64,000 bases of DNA from Microbacterium sp. CPCC 204701. GTDB taxonomy: Bacteria > Actinomycetota > Actinomycetes > Actinomycetales > Microbacteriaceae. This document shows positions 34,451-44,165 of the stretch, piece by piece. The DNA lies in NCBI RefSeq assembly GCF_004010105.1, contig NZ_RRYE01000001.1, forward strand, positions 1 to 64,000, in the 5' to 3' direction. The position numbers were made by a program, and so were the translations under genes. The first letter of the stretch is position 1, and each line of letters begins with the position of its first letter. Under the pieces are notes generated by a model that saw only the letters and a program-made list of their open reading frames with translations, was not told the DNA's origin and did not search any database.

Positions 34451-34542
34451 TAGCGACCGAGGTGGTCTCGGTTCAAGGGCTCCCCACAATCGGCACGAGT
34501 GACCGGGACTTTTTGAACGACGCGCGTCCGGCAACAGAATGA

Positions 34543-35595
34543 TTGTGCGCGTCGGCGCGACTCGCCCTCAGGACGAAGGTCATCCCGGTAGCGTCGGACG
34601 GTGTGGGCAACGTGGATACGGACGCGACCGCACCGTCGTGGCCGGGGGATCAGTTCACACAACTCGCCCTCGCCACAATCAGCGGGGCCGCAAGCATTGC
34701 GCTTGAACACTCACGGTTCGTCGTCGACTCCCGCGACCTGGCGTCAGCGCTCGCCGAGCTTGACTCAGGTACCGCCTTCGAGGCGCTCGCACCGGAATTG
34801 ACGCGGGCGCACCACCGGAACCCGGACGCCTCACGCCCGGTATCGCCACAGAGTCATCCCATCGTTCTCCATCCGCGAGCTCTCGAAATCGCCCCTCCAA
34901 CGGTGGCGTCAGATTTCGCGGATGCCGTCCTTGCTGCCCTCCAGTATGCCGATGCGCGGGGGTCGAGGTCTGTCTTCACCGCCGACCTGCTCATGGGGGT
35001 TCTCGAGCATCAGCGATGCAGCGGTGCGCGAATGCTGGCCTCGGCGCGACCGCGACGGCGCCGGTTGCGGAACTCGGCATGGGCCACACTGATCACTGCA
35101 AGAGATTCCGGTGCAAACGAGGTTGTACCCGAACGCCCGCTCCGTGTGGAGGCGAGCACGCTGATTCCACGGCCCCAGGAGGCGGTGTGGGAGGCCGTCA
35201 CAAACCCGGAGAAGTTCGCTGCTCGGATGGAAGGGGCGGATGTCATCCAGGTGCGGACGACATTTCGACCAGACGGGTACGCGCAGCAGATCCACCTTGA
35301 CGGTCATTACGCCAGCCGAGAATGTTCTTTCGTCTTCACAACCCTCGTCGCCGACCCGCCACGACGCTGGTCCGTGCAAGCAGTTCCGCAGCCCGGTGAC
35401 CACCCTCGAAACGACTACACACTTACGTATGAGCTCGTCACGGTGTCGGCCGGCACTCACCTGACGGTCTGTCAATCCGGCATGTTGCCAAGCCCGTCCC
35501 CTCAACGCCACGCGGAGCGCGAGCAAAGCCTTCAGGCGGCGCTGATCGACGAACTCACCCAAATCCAATCGTCACTACCGATCGGGACGGAGTGA
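34543..35595 (+). CDS. Clp-N-like and SRPBCC domain protein
   Basis: 350 residues. The N-terminal half resembles the double Clp-N repeat (FTQLALATISGAASIALEHS ... FADAVLAALQYADARGSRSV ... TADLLMGVLEHQRC). The C-terminal half is an SRPBCC/START-like ligand-binding domain (LRVEASTLIPRPQEAVWEAV, then DPPRRWSVQAVPQPGDH). TTG 34543 is the listed start; GTG 34603 is an alternative. Function unknown. The domain pairing is uncommon and could bind a hydrophobic ligand. Confidence 0.65.
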   Translation: MCASARLALRTKVIPVASDGVGNVDTDATAPSWPGDQFTQLALATISGAASIALEHSRFVVDSRDLASALAELDSGTAFEALAPELTRAHHRNPDASRPVSPQSHPIVLHPRALEIAPPTVASDFADAVLAALQYADARGSRSVFTADLLMGVLEHQRCSGARMLASARPRRRRLRNSAWATLITARDSGANEVVPERPLRVEASTLIPRPQEAVWEAVTNPEKFAARMEGADVIQVRTTFRPDGYAQQIHLDGHYASRECSFVFTTLVADPPRRWSVQAVPQPGDHPRNDYTLTYELVTVSAGTHLTVCQSGMLPSPSPQRHAEREQSLQAALIDELTQIQSSLPIGTE

Positions 35596-35677
35596 ACCAA
35601 TCCTCATGCGACTTCGTGCCCGCGCAGCCACCGGCCAGCGCGCACCATTTTCGAGACGCGCCTCCTAGAGTGGTCGG

Positions 35678-36268
35678 ATGCGCCACCGCCTCGCCTTCGC
35701 CGCATCGCTTCTGGCCGCCCTCGCCCTAACCGGATGCGCGACCGGTCAGACACCTGCGGGTGCGCCCGCCCCGGCAGCCGCAACAACGCCCGAGCCGACA
35801 CCATCTCCCTCTGGTGTCATCGCGTCTGGAAGCGACGACGAGCAGGCACAGGCGCGGGCGCAGGCATGGCTCGACGACATCTCCCTCCCGCCCGGTACGA
35901 CTGCCGCCACTTCGACTGTCGCCTCGTTCCTGTCCTACACGGGCTGGCCGTGCGGGCCGGTATCCGAGCTTGAGGCGTTCTGGCTGGTCCCCGACGCCAC
36001 ACTCAGCGATACCGCCGATTGGCTCGACGAACACCCCGCCGGTGGTCTCGTGTCCGTATGGGGAGAGCACCGGCCCGACGGCATGAACAGTGACGGGATG
36101 ACCCTCGGGTACATCCCAGAGCCGGGCGCTCAGGAAGGAATCGTGTACACCCTCAGGATTGTTCCGGAGGGCGTCGCTGTGCGTGCGGAGATCGCAGCCC
36201 AGACCGCTGACGCTTCTTGCCCGGAACTGCCAGATGGAGCCAAGTATGGAGCACCCGGCATGGGGTGA
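35678..36268 (+). CDS. Lipoprotein
   Basis: 196 residues with a strong signal and lipobox LTGC (MRHRLAFAASLLAALALTGC), a Pro/Thr/Ala linker and an exported domain (WLDDISLPPGTTAATS, YTGWPCGPVSELEAFW). The mature domain resembles a family of actinobacterial secreted hypotheticals. No catalytic motif is visible. Confidence 0.75.
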   Translation: MRHRLAFAASLLAALALTGCATGQTPAGAPAPAAATTPEPTPSPSGVIASGSDDEQAQARAQAWLDDISLPPGTTAATSTVASFLSYTGWPCGPVSELEAFWLVPDATLSDTADWLDEHPAGGLVSVWGEHRPDGMNSDGMTLGYIPEPGAQEGIVYTLRIVPEGVAVRAEIAAQTADASCPELPDGAKYGAPGMG

Positions 36269-36392
36269 GACCCCAGCCGAAAGCGTGGTCTAGGTACACA
36301 GTGCATTGCGATCGGAATTGCGCGTCGCGGTTCCGCTAACGCTCGGCGCCCGCGTAAGGACCCGCCTTCGGGCCGAAAGTTATGCTCACTGT

Positions 36393-37004
36393 ATGGGTGC
36401 CCCCGTCGTCGTCGACTACGTCCCCGCGTGGCCTGTGGTCGCGGACCATTGGATCCATCGCATTGCCACGGCTGTACGCCACCTTCCCGACGGCGCCTCC
36501 TGTGAACTCGACCACATCGGTTCGACGGCCGTTCCCGGTCTTGCGGCCAAGCCGATCGTCGATCTTCAACTGCTGGCGCCGCAGCTTCCCAGCGAAAGCG
36601 GCCTCATCGATGCGCTGGCTCCGCTCGGCTTCGAACTGGCCCGAGGATCACGACCCGACTCTCCCGGAGTTCGGTCCGACATTCCGCGTCCGTCCGATTC
36701 CGTCGCCGACCCGGCAAAGCACATCAAGCTGCTATTCCACCGTCCGCAAAACGCAAACGATCTCGAGATGATCCTTCACGTGCGGCTCGCCGATTCGCCG
36801 TTCGCCGATTTCGTACTGGCCTTTCGGAACTGGCTCCGCGACAGCAGCGAAAACGTCCGCCGGTACGAAGCGCTCAAACGCGCCCTTGCGGCCGAATATG
36901 CGGACGCGAAGGACTACGACGACTACACCCGCGCCAAGACGGAGTTCATGGATCTCGCTCAAACCGAGATGGGCTGGCCATCGCCGAAGAACCCGCGCGG
37001 CTAG
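36393..37004 (+). CDS. GrpB-family (UPF0157) protein, copy A
   Basis: 203 residues. CELDHIGSTAVPGLAAKPIV is the GrpB/UPF0157 nucleotidyltransferase-like signature, followed by HVRLADSPFADFVLAFRNWL and a helical tail (YEALKRALAAEYADAKDYDD). ATG 36393 is preferred to an upstream extension, because the upstream sequence is not conserved in kind. Role unknown; the fold is related to nucleotidyltransferases. Confidence 0.85.
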   Translation: MGAPVVVDYVPAWPVVADHWIHRIATAVRHLPDGASCELDHIGSTAVPGLAAKPIVDLQLLAPQLPSESGLIDALAPLGFELARGSRPDSPGVRSDIPRPSDSVADPAKHIKLLFHRPQNANDLEMILHVRLADSPFADFVLAFRNWLRDSSENVRRYEALKRALAAEYADAKDYDDYTRAKTEFMDLAQTEMGWPSPKNPRG

Positions 37005-37165
37005 CGACCCGGCAAGAAATCCCAGGCGGAGTCGGGCTTCAACCTCGACAAGCGAAAGCACAACTAATGCTGAGGAAGCGCAGTACCGGATTTCTCGCTA
37101 AGTGCCGGCGTATGCAATGGCCTCGCGTCGCATGCTATGGGGTATCTGGCAGCACCGGGCAGATG

Positions 37166-37693
37166 CTACTTGTCCCACGCTGTAGTCGGGAGGAGCCCGC
37201 GTGCCGCGCGTTCCTCGTTCAGCAATTCTTGGATCAGTGCTCGTTTCGCGAGGGTGTAAGCGCGGCCGTCAAGTGCTGACGCGAGCGAGATCTTGAGGGC
37301 GGCATAACGGCGTCGCGCCTCCGGATCATGACGAAGCTTGTCACGGAACAGCCGCTGATTGCAGGTCTCCCAGTCTTCGGCGGTGAACACATGGAGGATG
37401 TGCGAGCGCCGTCCGTCCTGATGACGGACGTAGACAGCATGATTCTTCGGCCCCATCGTGTGCGGCGCGTACCCGATCCTGTCCAACAAAGCATCCAGCG
37501 AGAACGGATCAACCGCGGAGGCAGCTCGCCCTGCGAGATCGATGATGGGCTTCGCAACCAGCCCGGGGACCGACGTGCTTCCGATGTGCTCCACCGCATC
37601 AAGGTGCCCCGCTGTCGCCGCAAGCACCCGGCTGGCCTCGAGTCGGAACTCCTCTGCCCATCTAGGCGTGTGTGGCTGAAGGTCGACCATCAC
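37166..37693 (-). CDS. GrpB-family (UPF0157) protein, copy B
   Basis: 175 residues with AVEHIGSTSVPGLVAKPIID and HILHVFTAEDWETCNQRLFR, the same fold as the convergent gene at 36393-37004. The two proteins are clearly different in sequence, so this is not a recent duplication. Confidence 0.85.
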   Translation of the reverse strand: MMVDLQPHTPRWAEEFRLEASRVLAATAGHLDAVEHIGSTSVPGLVAKPIIDLAGRAASAVDPFSLDALLDRIGYAPHTMGPKNHAVYVRHQDGRRSHILHVFTAEDWETCNQRLFRDKLRHDPEARRRYAALKISLASALDGRAYTLAKRALIQELLNEERAARGLLPTTAWDK

Positions 37694-37851
37694 TACGACC
37701 GTACCGCCCGCAGGAGTGCGTTCGCACTCCGCCCTGCTCGCGCTACGCCTTCGTCTTGACGCGACCTAGCGCGAGCACAAGGAGAGCCAGCCGCTCCACC
37801 TAGCGCGAGGGTCGTCGGGATCAGGGAGAGCGACCACGGGGCACTAGCCCA

Positions 37852-38211
37852 TCAGAGGCTGAGGCTTACTAGAAGCGAGCCGCCGGCGAAGCTGATCGCG
37901 TTGAGTTGCCAGGGAACGACGAGCAGCGCAATGAACGCGAAGATGGTGACCGTCGAAAATGTTCCTCGCCGGATGATCCGATCGATCAGCAAGCCTAGGA
38001 CCGAAGCGATGGCGATGGTTGCCTCCGCGACAGTGGCGAAGAGTTGTCCTGGAGGAGTTTCGCATGCGACGCCAGCCACGGCGTACGAGCTGACGTCCGC
38101 CGGCGAGCCCAGCCCTGAGACAACAGCCACGAGCACATCCCCGTGGCCGCTGCCCTGCACGCCGTTGACGCCCAGAGCATTGACCGCCTCAATCGGATCA
38201 TCGAACGGCAC
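37852..38211 (-). CDS. Hypothetical membrane protein
   Basis: 119 residues from GTG 38211, preceded by CGGAG. An N-terminal polar region (DPIEAVNALGVNGVQGSGHG) is followed by two or three hydrophobic segments (ATVAEATIAIASVLGLLIDR, FSTVTIFAFIALLVVPWQLN). No family recognised. A longer in-frame extension upstream has non-coding character. Confidence 0.5.
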   Translation of the reverse strand: MPFDDPIEAVNALGVNGVQGSGHGDVLVAVVSGLGSPADVSSYAVAGVACETPPGQLFATVAEATIAIASVLGLLIDRIIRRGTFSTVTIFAFIALLVVPWQLNAISFAGGSLLVSLSL

Positions 38212-38479
38212 GACATGCTCCGTACCGGTCGACGCTCTAGTCGCCGGGCGGCCCGCACGAGGACCGTGCTGCGGGCGAGTGAGCGACTCCTTCAAGGCGT
38301 CATAGCTTCTTTCCGTGGGCGCGAGCGGACCGCGGCGTGACGTCCTCCCGTGAACGCGCTGCCGAACGGTACGCGATCTTCCTGACTCGTCGTCATGGTC
38401 ACCTTCATGCGCGGTGACGTGTGCACCGCTGTGACATCGCTGCCACGGGATGTCACCAAAGCCCACTACTGTCTGCGTC

Positions 38480-39427
38480 GTGGTGTTCTCATGGCTGATG
38501 GCTGAGGAGTTAGCGACCGCTCACATGCGCGGGCTCGGATTCACCGACGCGCGTCGCACGGGAGCTGGTGCAGACAGAGGAGTTGATGTCACAGCCTCGG
38601 ACGCTGTCGCACAGGTGAAGTACCTGTCCTCCCCGGTGGGTAGCCCTGACATCCAACGGTTCCGCGGTGCTGCTCACCTGGTACGAAACGCGCTGTTCTA
38701 CTCATGGTCGGGCTACACCCGAGCGGCGCACACCGCCGCTGACGAGCTCGGCGTCGCGCTGTTCGAGGTCGACGAACACAACCACGTGCAGTCGGTCAAC
38801 CATGCGGGCAACGTCATCGTCGCACCGCCCCCGCTCCCGCCGGCCCGGGAGCGGACGCTGGAAGAGCGCGATGAGGATGCCCTCCTCGCCGAAGTCCACC
38901 GGACCCGCTTCATCACTTGGGCGTGGAGGTCGATGTCCGCGCGGGGCAGGACCAAGTACTGGGACAACGCGTATGTCACCCCGGACCGTGCCGACCTCGA
39001 ACTGCCAGACTTGCTCGACCGGCTTCCGCTCGAGGAATCCCGGGATTCCGTGGTCGCAGCGATCCGCGAGACCCAGGCTGTGTCGAAGGGGCTCCTGAAC
39101 GTGCAGCATGCCATCAAAGACCGCGCCCGCCACCGGGACTGGACGGTGAAGAAAGTCGAGTGGAAGGTATCGATTGCGCAGTACATAGCGGAGAATCCGG
39201 GATGGCAGCCGCCGGAGTACACGTATGTCGAGATGCCTGACCTGCGGCGGACCTTCGGAGAGCTTGCCGGCAGATTGGCTGCGCTGCAGCGCGACCTGAT
39301 CGCGGCGACCTCGCAGCCTGCCGAGCTTCGGCGCCTGGTCCTCAACGAAGCGAGGGCGTTGCTTCGCGAGGAGATAGATGACTTCCACGAGAGAGGGTAC
39401 CCGCCGAGCCTGGCCTGGCCCGCGTAG
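38480..39427 (+). CDS. Mrr-like restriction endonuclease-domain protein
   Basis: About 315 residues. The N-terminal domain is a PD-(D/E)XK nuclease of the Mrr_cat type: AEELATAHMRGLGFTDARRT, then GADRGVDVTASDAVAQVKYL, giving Glu9/10, Asp36 and Gln45-x-Lys47. A helical C-terminal region of unknown type follows (about 110-315). Stand-alone Mrr-like proteins commonly restrict modified foreign DNA. No methylase is nearby. Start choice (GTG 38480, GTG 38483 or ATG 38450) is uncertain. Likely defence cargo. Confidence 0.75.
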   Translation: MVFSWLMAEELATAHMRGLGFTDARRTGAGADRGVDVTASDAVAQVKYLSSPVGSPDIQRFRGAAHLVRNALFYSWSGYTRAAHTAADELGVALFEVDEHNHVQSVNHAGNVIVAPPPLPPARERTLEERDEDALLAEVHRTRFITWAWRSMSARGRTKYWDNAYVTPDRADLELPDLLDRLPLEESRDSVVAAIRETQAVSKGLLNVQHAIKDRARHRDWTVKKVEWKVSIAQYIAENPGWQPPEYTYVEMPDLRRTFGELAGRLAALQRDLIAATSQPAELRRLVLNEARALLREEIDDFHERGYPPSLAWPA

Positions 39428-39791
39428 GCCTGACACGCTCGTCGACGTAGAGGACGTTGCTGACGTTCCCTCGCTCTTGCCACCGCATTCAACTAAGGCC
39501 AGGTCGTGCCCCGGTCACATCCCGTGCCACGTTTCGGAATAGCGTTCCGCGGCGAGATCCCGAAGCGCGGCGAGCTCATCCGTGAGACCAGTGACTTCCC
39601 TGGCGCTCACTGGGTTCAAGCGTGGATCGTGAAGGACGGCGTCGCCGTCGCCACCGCCACCCAGGACGTCATCATCATGTCTCGCTGACCCGAGGGATGC
39701 GCTCGCGTGGCTGGACGTGCGATGGCGCGAGCTACCGCCTGGCCACATGGTCGGGCATTGGATGAGTCGTCGATGCAGAAAGGGCCGAAAG

Positions 39792-40196
39792 GTGAAGCCG
39801 ACGAAGGATCAGCAGGTCAAGAAGGTCGTGACCGGCATGGCGCTCGGGGTGCTTGCCCAGGGCGTCGACGCGGTGACGGGCGGCAAGATGGCGTTGGAGT
39901 TCGCCTTCAACTTCGCCTGGCGCCGATGGCCGCAAGCGGACGAGTTCCCCATCATCCGTGGCCACGATCTAGGCAATCTGTTCTGGATCGGAATGGGCAA
40001 GTCCGAGAGACGGCAAGGAGTTGTCGCCGCGTGGGAAAGCGGTCAGTGGGCCGCACCCTACGTCGCATATCCGGGCTGGAGCGCCGACGAGGCTCTCGAC
40101 TTGCATGCGGACTCGGACGTGTCGGCCGAGGACTGGATCCAGCTGGGCGCGCTGTTTGTCGAGTACTTCAAGCCCGAGGAAGTCCGGCGCGCCTGA
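39792..40196 (+). CDS. Hypothetical protein
   Basis: 134 residues from GTG 39792, preceded by GAAAG. Sequence VKKVVTGMALGVLAQGVDAV, FNFAWRRWPQADEFPIIRGH and DVSAEDWIQLGALFVEYFKP looks like a folded globular protein. No family recognised. Lies 72 bases upstream of the AlbA_2 gene on the same strand. Confidence 0.55.
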   Translation: MKPTKDQQVKKVVTGMALGVLAQGVDAVTGGKMALEFAFNFAWRRWPQADEFPIIRGHDLGNLFWIGMGKSERRQGVVAAWESGQWAAPYVAYPGWSADEALDLHADSDVSAEDWIQLGALFVEYFKPEEVRRA

Positions 40197-40268
40197 CGCC
40201 GAGCGTGAATCTCCACCCTTCGGCGGCACGTTCGTCGCCGCGAGAATGTCGAACGGTAGCGTAAGAGT

Positions 40269-41849
40269 ATGCCGCAGCCTGGTGACGTGGTCGCCGATGG
40301 TCGTGTCGACCGCGAGAAGCTCATCGAGCTGTTGACGCTCGGTGCGGAGCAGGAAGCGCTGGACTTCAAAGCGACGCTCGACTTCTCGAATCCCAAGCAC
40401 CAGGTGGAGCATGTCAAGGACCTCCTAGCGCTGATGTCTCTCCCTGCGGGCGGATACATCGTGGTCGGTGTCCGCAACGACGGGTCGCTGGCCACAGATC
40501 AGCCGGAGATCGTGGAGGCTCACTTCGACCAGGCTGTCCTTCACGCCAAGGTCGCCGGATACGTTGACGGAAGGCTGGATCTGCGCAGCGCAGTTCACGT
40601 CTTGACGGCGGATGACGGATCACGACGAGTGGCCATTATCTACGCCGGGCCGCCACCGGACCTGTTCCCCCTCGTGATCCGGAGGTCCGGTGAATACACG
40701 AGGGACAGCGGCGGGCAGGAGGTCGTGTTTCGGGTGGGTCAGATCCTCGTCAGGGAGGGAACGGCCACTGTCGCACTCGCCCCGAGGCACTGGAGCGTTC
40801 TCCTATCCCGCTACACGGAACAGGTGAAGGCAGAGGCGCGGAAGGACGTGGACGCCCTCGTCAGCCGTGTCGTCGCGCTGCTCGAGCAGTCCGAAAGTGG
40901 CGGCACTGCCGCTCCGACGCCCATAGACCTCGGGATGAACCTCAGCACCTTCACCATCGCTGCGAACGCCATCACCGAGTCCAGGAGCGCCTCGCGACTG
41001 GACGATGCCCTGCGAGAGGTCGCGTCTGCGCTGGTGTCCGATGATGGCTCGACAGACGATGCGCTGGACCGAGCGTTCGTGCTCGCGCTCTCGACGATGC
41101 TCTACGGTGATGAAGCTCAGTTCGCGCGGGTCATCGAGGTCATCGCGGACTACTACGACTCGGTCCCTGCGATCCAGGATGCGACAAGCAACACGTCACC
41201 GCGCGAGCGCACGAGCGCGACCGCATGGCGAGAAGTCGCCGTCCGCCTCTACCTGCTGGGTGCCGAAGCGGTGCGCCGGCGTCGTTGGCCGCAGCTGCGC
41301 CTCCTAACCCTTCACCCGTACGACATGTCCGACTCGTATGGATACTCCTCTTGGATCCGTCACGCTTTGACGAGCGCCGCCCGGGCCAACGTTCTCGACG
41401 CCGAGGAGACGCAGTCGGGTCAGACGGCGGCGCTCATCTCCCGAGCGCTCAACCTGGCGACCACTGCACCCGACCTTGTCCCGGATTTTCCCTATCCCGC
41501 CATCGCGGTGCCATCGGTTCTCGACGACAACCCGGTCCTGGATGCACTGTGCCAGTTCGACATCCTGTGGTGTTTGGTCGCGTTCGTCGAGGGAAATGCA
41601 GGCCATCACTTCTTCCCCAGCAGTGCGGCATACGACCAGCGGCATTCGTACCCCGCATTCGAGCTTGTGGCAACGGACGCGGCGGTCCGTCATGCACTCT
41701 TCCCCGACTCCACCGACGCGGACGTTGCGCAGGCCATAGAGGTGGTCGCTGATATGGGCAGGCGACAGTCTCAGCACAACCCCGGATTCAACTGGTGGGA
41801 CGACCTTCCGGATAGCGTCACGCGCTGGATGGCACAGGCGAGCCGATAG
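40269..41849 (+). CDS. AlbA_2/Schlafen-type putative DNA-binding protein
   Basis: 526 residues. Residues about 15-150 match the AlbA_2 (Schlafen) domain: LTLGAEQEALDFKATLDFSN, KDLLALMSLPAGGYIVVGVR. The remaining 370 residues are helical and unrecognised (TSATAWREVAVRLYLLGAEA, HALTSAARANVLDAEETQ). AlbA_2 proteins are frequent in defence islands and some are regulators or nucleases. The specific role here is unknown. Confidence 0.75.
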   Translation: MPQPGDVVADGRVDREKLIELLTLGAEQEALDFKATLDFSNPKHQVEHVKDLLALMSLPAGGYIVVGVRNDGSLATDQPEIVEAHFDQAVLHAKVAGYVDGRLDLRSAVHVLTADDGSRRVAIIYAGPPPDLFPLVIRRSGEYTRDSGGQEVVFRVGQILVREGTATVALAPRHWSVLLSRYTEQVKAEARKDVDALVSRVVALLEQSESGGTAAPTPIDLGMNLSTFTIAANAITESRSASRLDDALREVASALVSDDGSTDDALDRAFVLALSTMLYGDEAQFARVIEVIADYYDSVPAIQDATSNTSPRERTSATAWREVAVRLYLLGAEAVRRRRWPQLRLLTLHPYDMSDSYGYSSWIRHALTSAARANVLDAEETQSGQTAALISRALNLATTAPDLVPDFPYPAIAVPSVLDDNPVLDALCQFDILWCLVAFVEGNAGHHFFPSSAAYDQRHSYPAFELVATDAAVRHALFPDSTDADVAQAIEVVADMGRRQSQHNPGFNWWDDLPDSVTRWMAQASR

Positions 41850-42164
41850 CGACCCGATGGACTACTCGGGCGTCATCGCACCTGCCTAGACCCGGCCCCT
41901 CACCTCCTCGCCTCCGACGTGAGAGCTCGCCCGATGGCCACGTCGCTCTACGTCACGACGACGCCGCGCACCGGTAGCGGGTTCGGACCGAGCCTGATCC
42001 CATGCGCGGCACGGCTTGGGCTCCGGTCCCCGGCTACCGGGAGCTCGGCCGCTCGATTAGGTGCGCGCTGGGGGCACCCCGGGTCGACGTACGCAAGGGG
42101 ATCCACTTACGTACAGCGCACGCATGCGGATCGCCTCGCCGTCGGCAAGGGGTCGACGCCGCCG
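41850..42164. other. Intergenic stretch, no gene seen
   Basis: About 315 bases between convergent genes. Open frames continue from neighbours as shadows. No domain, repeat or clear terminator found. Confidence 0.4.
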
Positions 42165-42566
42165 CTATCGGTCGAGCGACAACGCAGCTTCCAGCGCCGC
42201 GATGCCCTCTTCGCGACCACGTTCGATGAGGTGTTGGGCATCGCGGATACGCATAGCCACGCCGGGCGCCAGGGACTCCGACTCGAGCGCCCGATATGCA
42301 CTGTTGAGCAACCCTCTCGCATAGAGACTCAGGGTGAATTCGCCGTCAACATGAACGATATGCCTGAAGTTCGATACCGCGTCGATCGCGGCGGTGAGGA
42401 CGTGCGCCGCGGCGGGGTCACCGTCGCGCGCCAAGCCGAGCCCGCGCGCGAGTTCGTCCGACAGGTCGCTGCGCGTTGAGGGAGAGCGGCGAAGCGCCTC
42501 AGCGCGGGCAACGATCTCGGGATCAGTTGACCCTCGACCCGGGAAGTCAGGTGTTCGGTCTGTCAT
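42165..42566 (-). CDS. Hypothetical helical protein
   Basis: 133 residues, mostly helical (RSDLSDELARGLGLARDGDP, GVAMRIRDAQHLIERGREEG). Start overlaps the upstream gene's stop by ATGA, so the two are translationally coupled. No family recognised. Could be the small partner of the nuclease-like protein upstream. Confidence 0.65.
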   Translation of the reverse strand: MTDRTPDFPGRGSTDPEIVARAEALRRSPSTRSDLSDELARGLGLARDGDPAAAHVLTAAIDAVSNFRHIVHVDGEFTLSLYARGLLNSAYRALESESLAPGVAMRIRDAQHLIERGREEGIAALEAALSLDR

Positions 42567-43009
42567 CGGAACTGCACAGTTTGCGCCGTACGGAGAGTAT
42601 CGACCGTCGCGTCATCGAGATTCACGCGGACAACCTCGACCCCCAGGTCGATCAGTGCCTGCGTCAGCCATGCCTTCGGCCTCTGAAGGTAGGACTCGAC
42701 CTCTTGGTCGGCCACTGCGAGGATCTTTCTCTTCGCCTTGACCTGACGACCGATCCACGTCAGCTTCAGCGCATCGGTCGCGAGCTTCTTTGGCTGACTG
42801 CCACGAAGCGTTCCTTGGTGCGCATAGGCCTCGACGAGAATGCTGAGATCGCCGGTGGCGCCATCGAGTTCGACGCGGCCACCGTTGCCAGTCGGAACCG
42901 ACGTCTTCGCGAGCGGCTGACCTAGCCGCGCACTGAGAGCGGCGATGATCGCCACCTCTGCTTCTCGCTGCGCTCGCGAGTCGGAAGGATGCGCTTCATC
43001 GATGGCCAC
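42563..43009 (-). CDS. Hypothetical protein, possibly nuclease-fold
   Basis: 148 residues from GTG 43009, preceded by GGGAGG at 9 bases. The core GDLSILVEAYAHQGTLRGSQ followed by KKLATDALKLTWIGRQVKAK has an acidic-strand then Gln/Lys pattern reminiscent of PD-(D/E)XK folds, and DQEVESYLQRPKAWLTQALI is a closing helix. This reading is weak. Coupled to the downstream helical protein. Confidence 0.6.
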   Translation of the reverse strand: MAIDEAHPSDSRAQREAEVAIIAALSARLGQPLAKTSVPTGNGGRVELDGATGDLSILVEAYAHQGTLRGSQPKKLATDALKLTWIGRQVKAKRKILAVADQEVESYLQRPKAWLTQALIDLGVEVVRVNLDDATVDTLRTAQTVQFR

Positions 43010-43245
43010 AATGACGAGCCTCCCATGCTCACCCACGACCCCGCACGCCGAGATCCGTCCTACGCACACCGCTCGCGAGTGGGTCAACTAGGGCCGGCTC
43101 GACCGACGACTCCGCAGTACGCACGGTCTGGTCCAGCGCCGCAAGGGCGCTGTGGGCGGACGTTCCGGGATTCACTTGGACCACATAGAGAACGTATCGG
43201 CTTCAACTCGGCAGCGGGTTCACATCGCCGGGGTCCGCCTGCGGA

Positions 43246-43989
43246 CTAGTGTGCGGGAGCCGCCGCGCGATTCCGGATCAACTCGAAGACGTTGTCTACG
43301 TAGGCATCCTTCACGCGGAGTTTGACGCCCTTCTGCATCTCCGTGATCAGCTTCGTGATCGACTCCGCGTGGCGGAACGTTCCGCCCGCCGCAAAGTACG
43401 CCCGAAGCCACGTGTCGAGATCCAGCGCGTACCCGTGGCGCTGGAAAGCCCGGACGAGCTGAACGACGGCATCCTTGCCTCGCCCTGACTCGAGTCCGTT
43501 GTACTCCTCATTGATCATCATCCGCGCCGCTTCCATCATGAGCGCGTCGGGCGGCGTCGCGTTGAGTCCTGTGTGCAGATCAAGCGCTCCGTGGGCGTCC
43601 AACCAAGTCTTGATCACCTCAGTTCGTGACCAGATCATGACGAAGAGGCGACCGAGCTTGCCCCTGAGGATGACTTCGCGCAGGATCTCGAGGTCCTGCG
43701 TCTTGAAGGGGTGGAGCACGATGATGGCTTGCTCCAGCGTCTTGTCTTGGTCGAGGATCTGCGCGAGATCGGCGATCTTGAAGACGCGACGGTTTACGCC
43801 GTCCGGGGCTAGCAAATCCGCGGCCTCCACATCCCCACCCCGCCCATGTCGGCTGAACTTGGCGGTATCGGTGACCGTGAGGAAGTAGGGCGGCGCGCCA
43901 ACCCAGTCCCGGATGACGACGCTATTCGGCACCATTGCGGTACCCCGCTGCGCCCAATCGGCGCGCACCATGTAGGCAAGTTCTCCCAT
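43246..43989 (-). CDS. Hypothetical protein
   Basis: 247 residues with consistent codon bias and no low-complexity sequence. Segments include VVIRDWVGAPPYFLTVTDTA, IIVLHPFKTQDLEILREVIL and GLESGRGKDAVVQLVRAFQR. No family recognised. It is the last gene before duplication copy 2 and is transcribed away from it. Confidence 0.65.
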   Translation of the reverse strand: MGELAYMVRADWAQRGTAMVPNSVVIRDWVGAPPYFLTVTDTAKFSRHGRGGDVEAADLLAPDGVNRRVFKIADLAQILDQDKTLEQAIIVLHPFKTQDLEILREVILRGKLGRLFVMIWSRTEVIKTWLDAHGALDLHTGLNATPPDALMMEAARMMINEEYNGLESGRGKDAVVQLVRAFQRHGYALDLDTWLRAYFAAGGTFRHAESITKLITEMQKGVKLRVKDAYVDNVFELIRNRAAAPAH

Positions 43990-44165
43990 CTGATTACACT
44001 CGCAGGAGCCTCCGACATTGCCGTGGGACAGCTTCCGATGGGTGCGCGATCGTCGGACGCAGCGCTGTTGGACCGCTCGCCAAGAGGTGCCGTTTGCGCG
44101 CAGTGGCCGGTCGAGTGTCCATATCGGCCGCCCGCCGGGCTCCCTGATTCGGGCGCCGCCGCATA

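Noticed and set aside
39506-39688. 60-codon plus-strand frame upstream of the hypothetical gene at 39792
   Set aside because: The start has no ribosome site, the sequence has no recognisable fold, and an equally long frame exists on the other strand.
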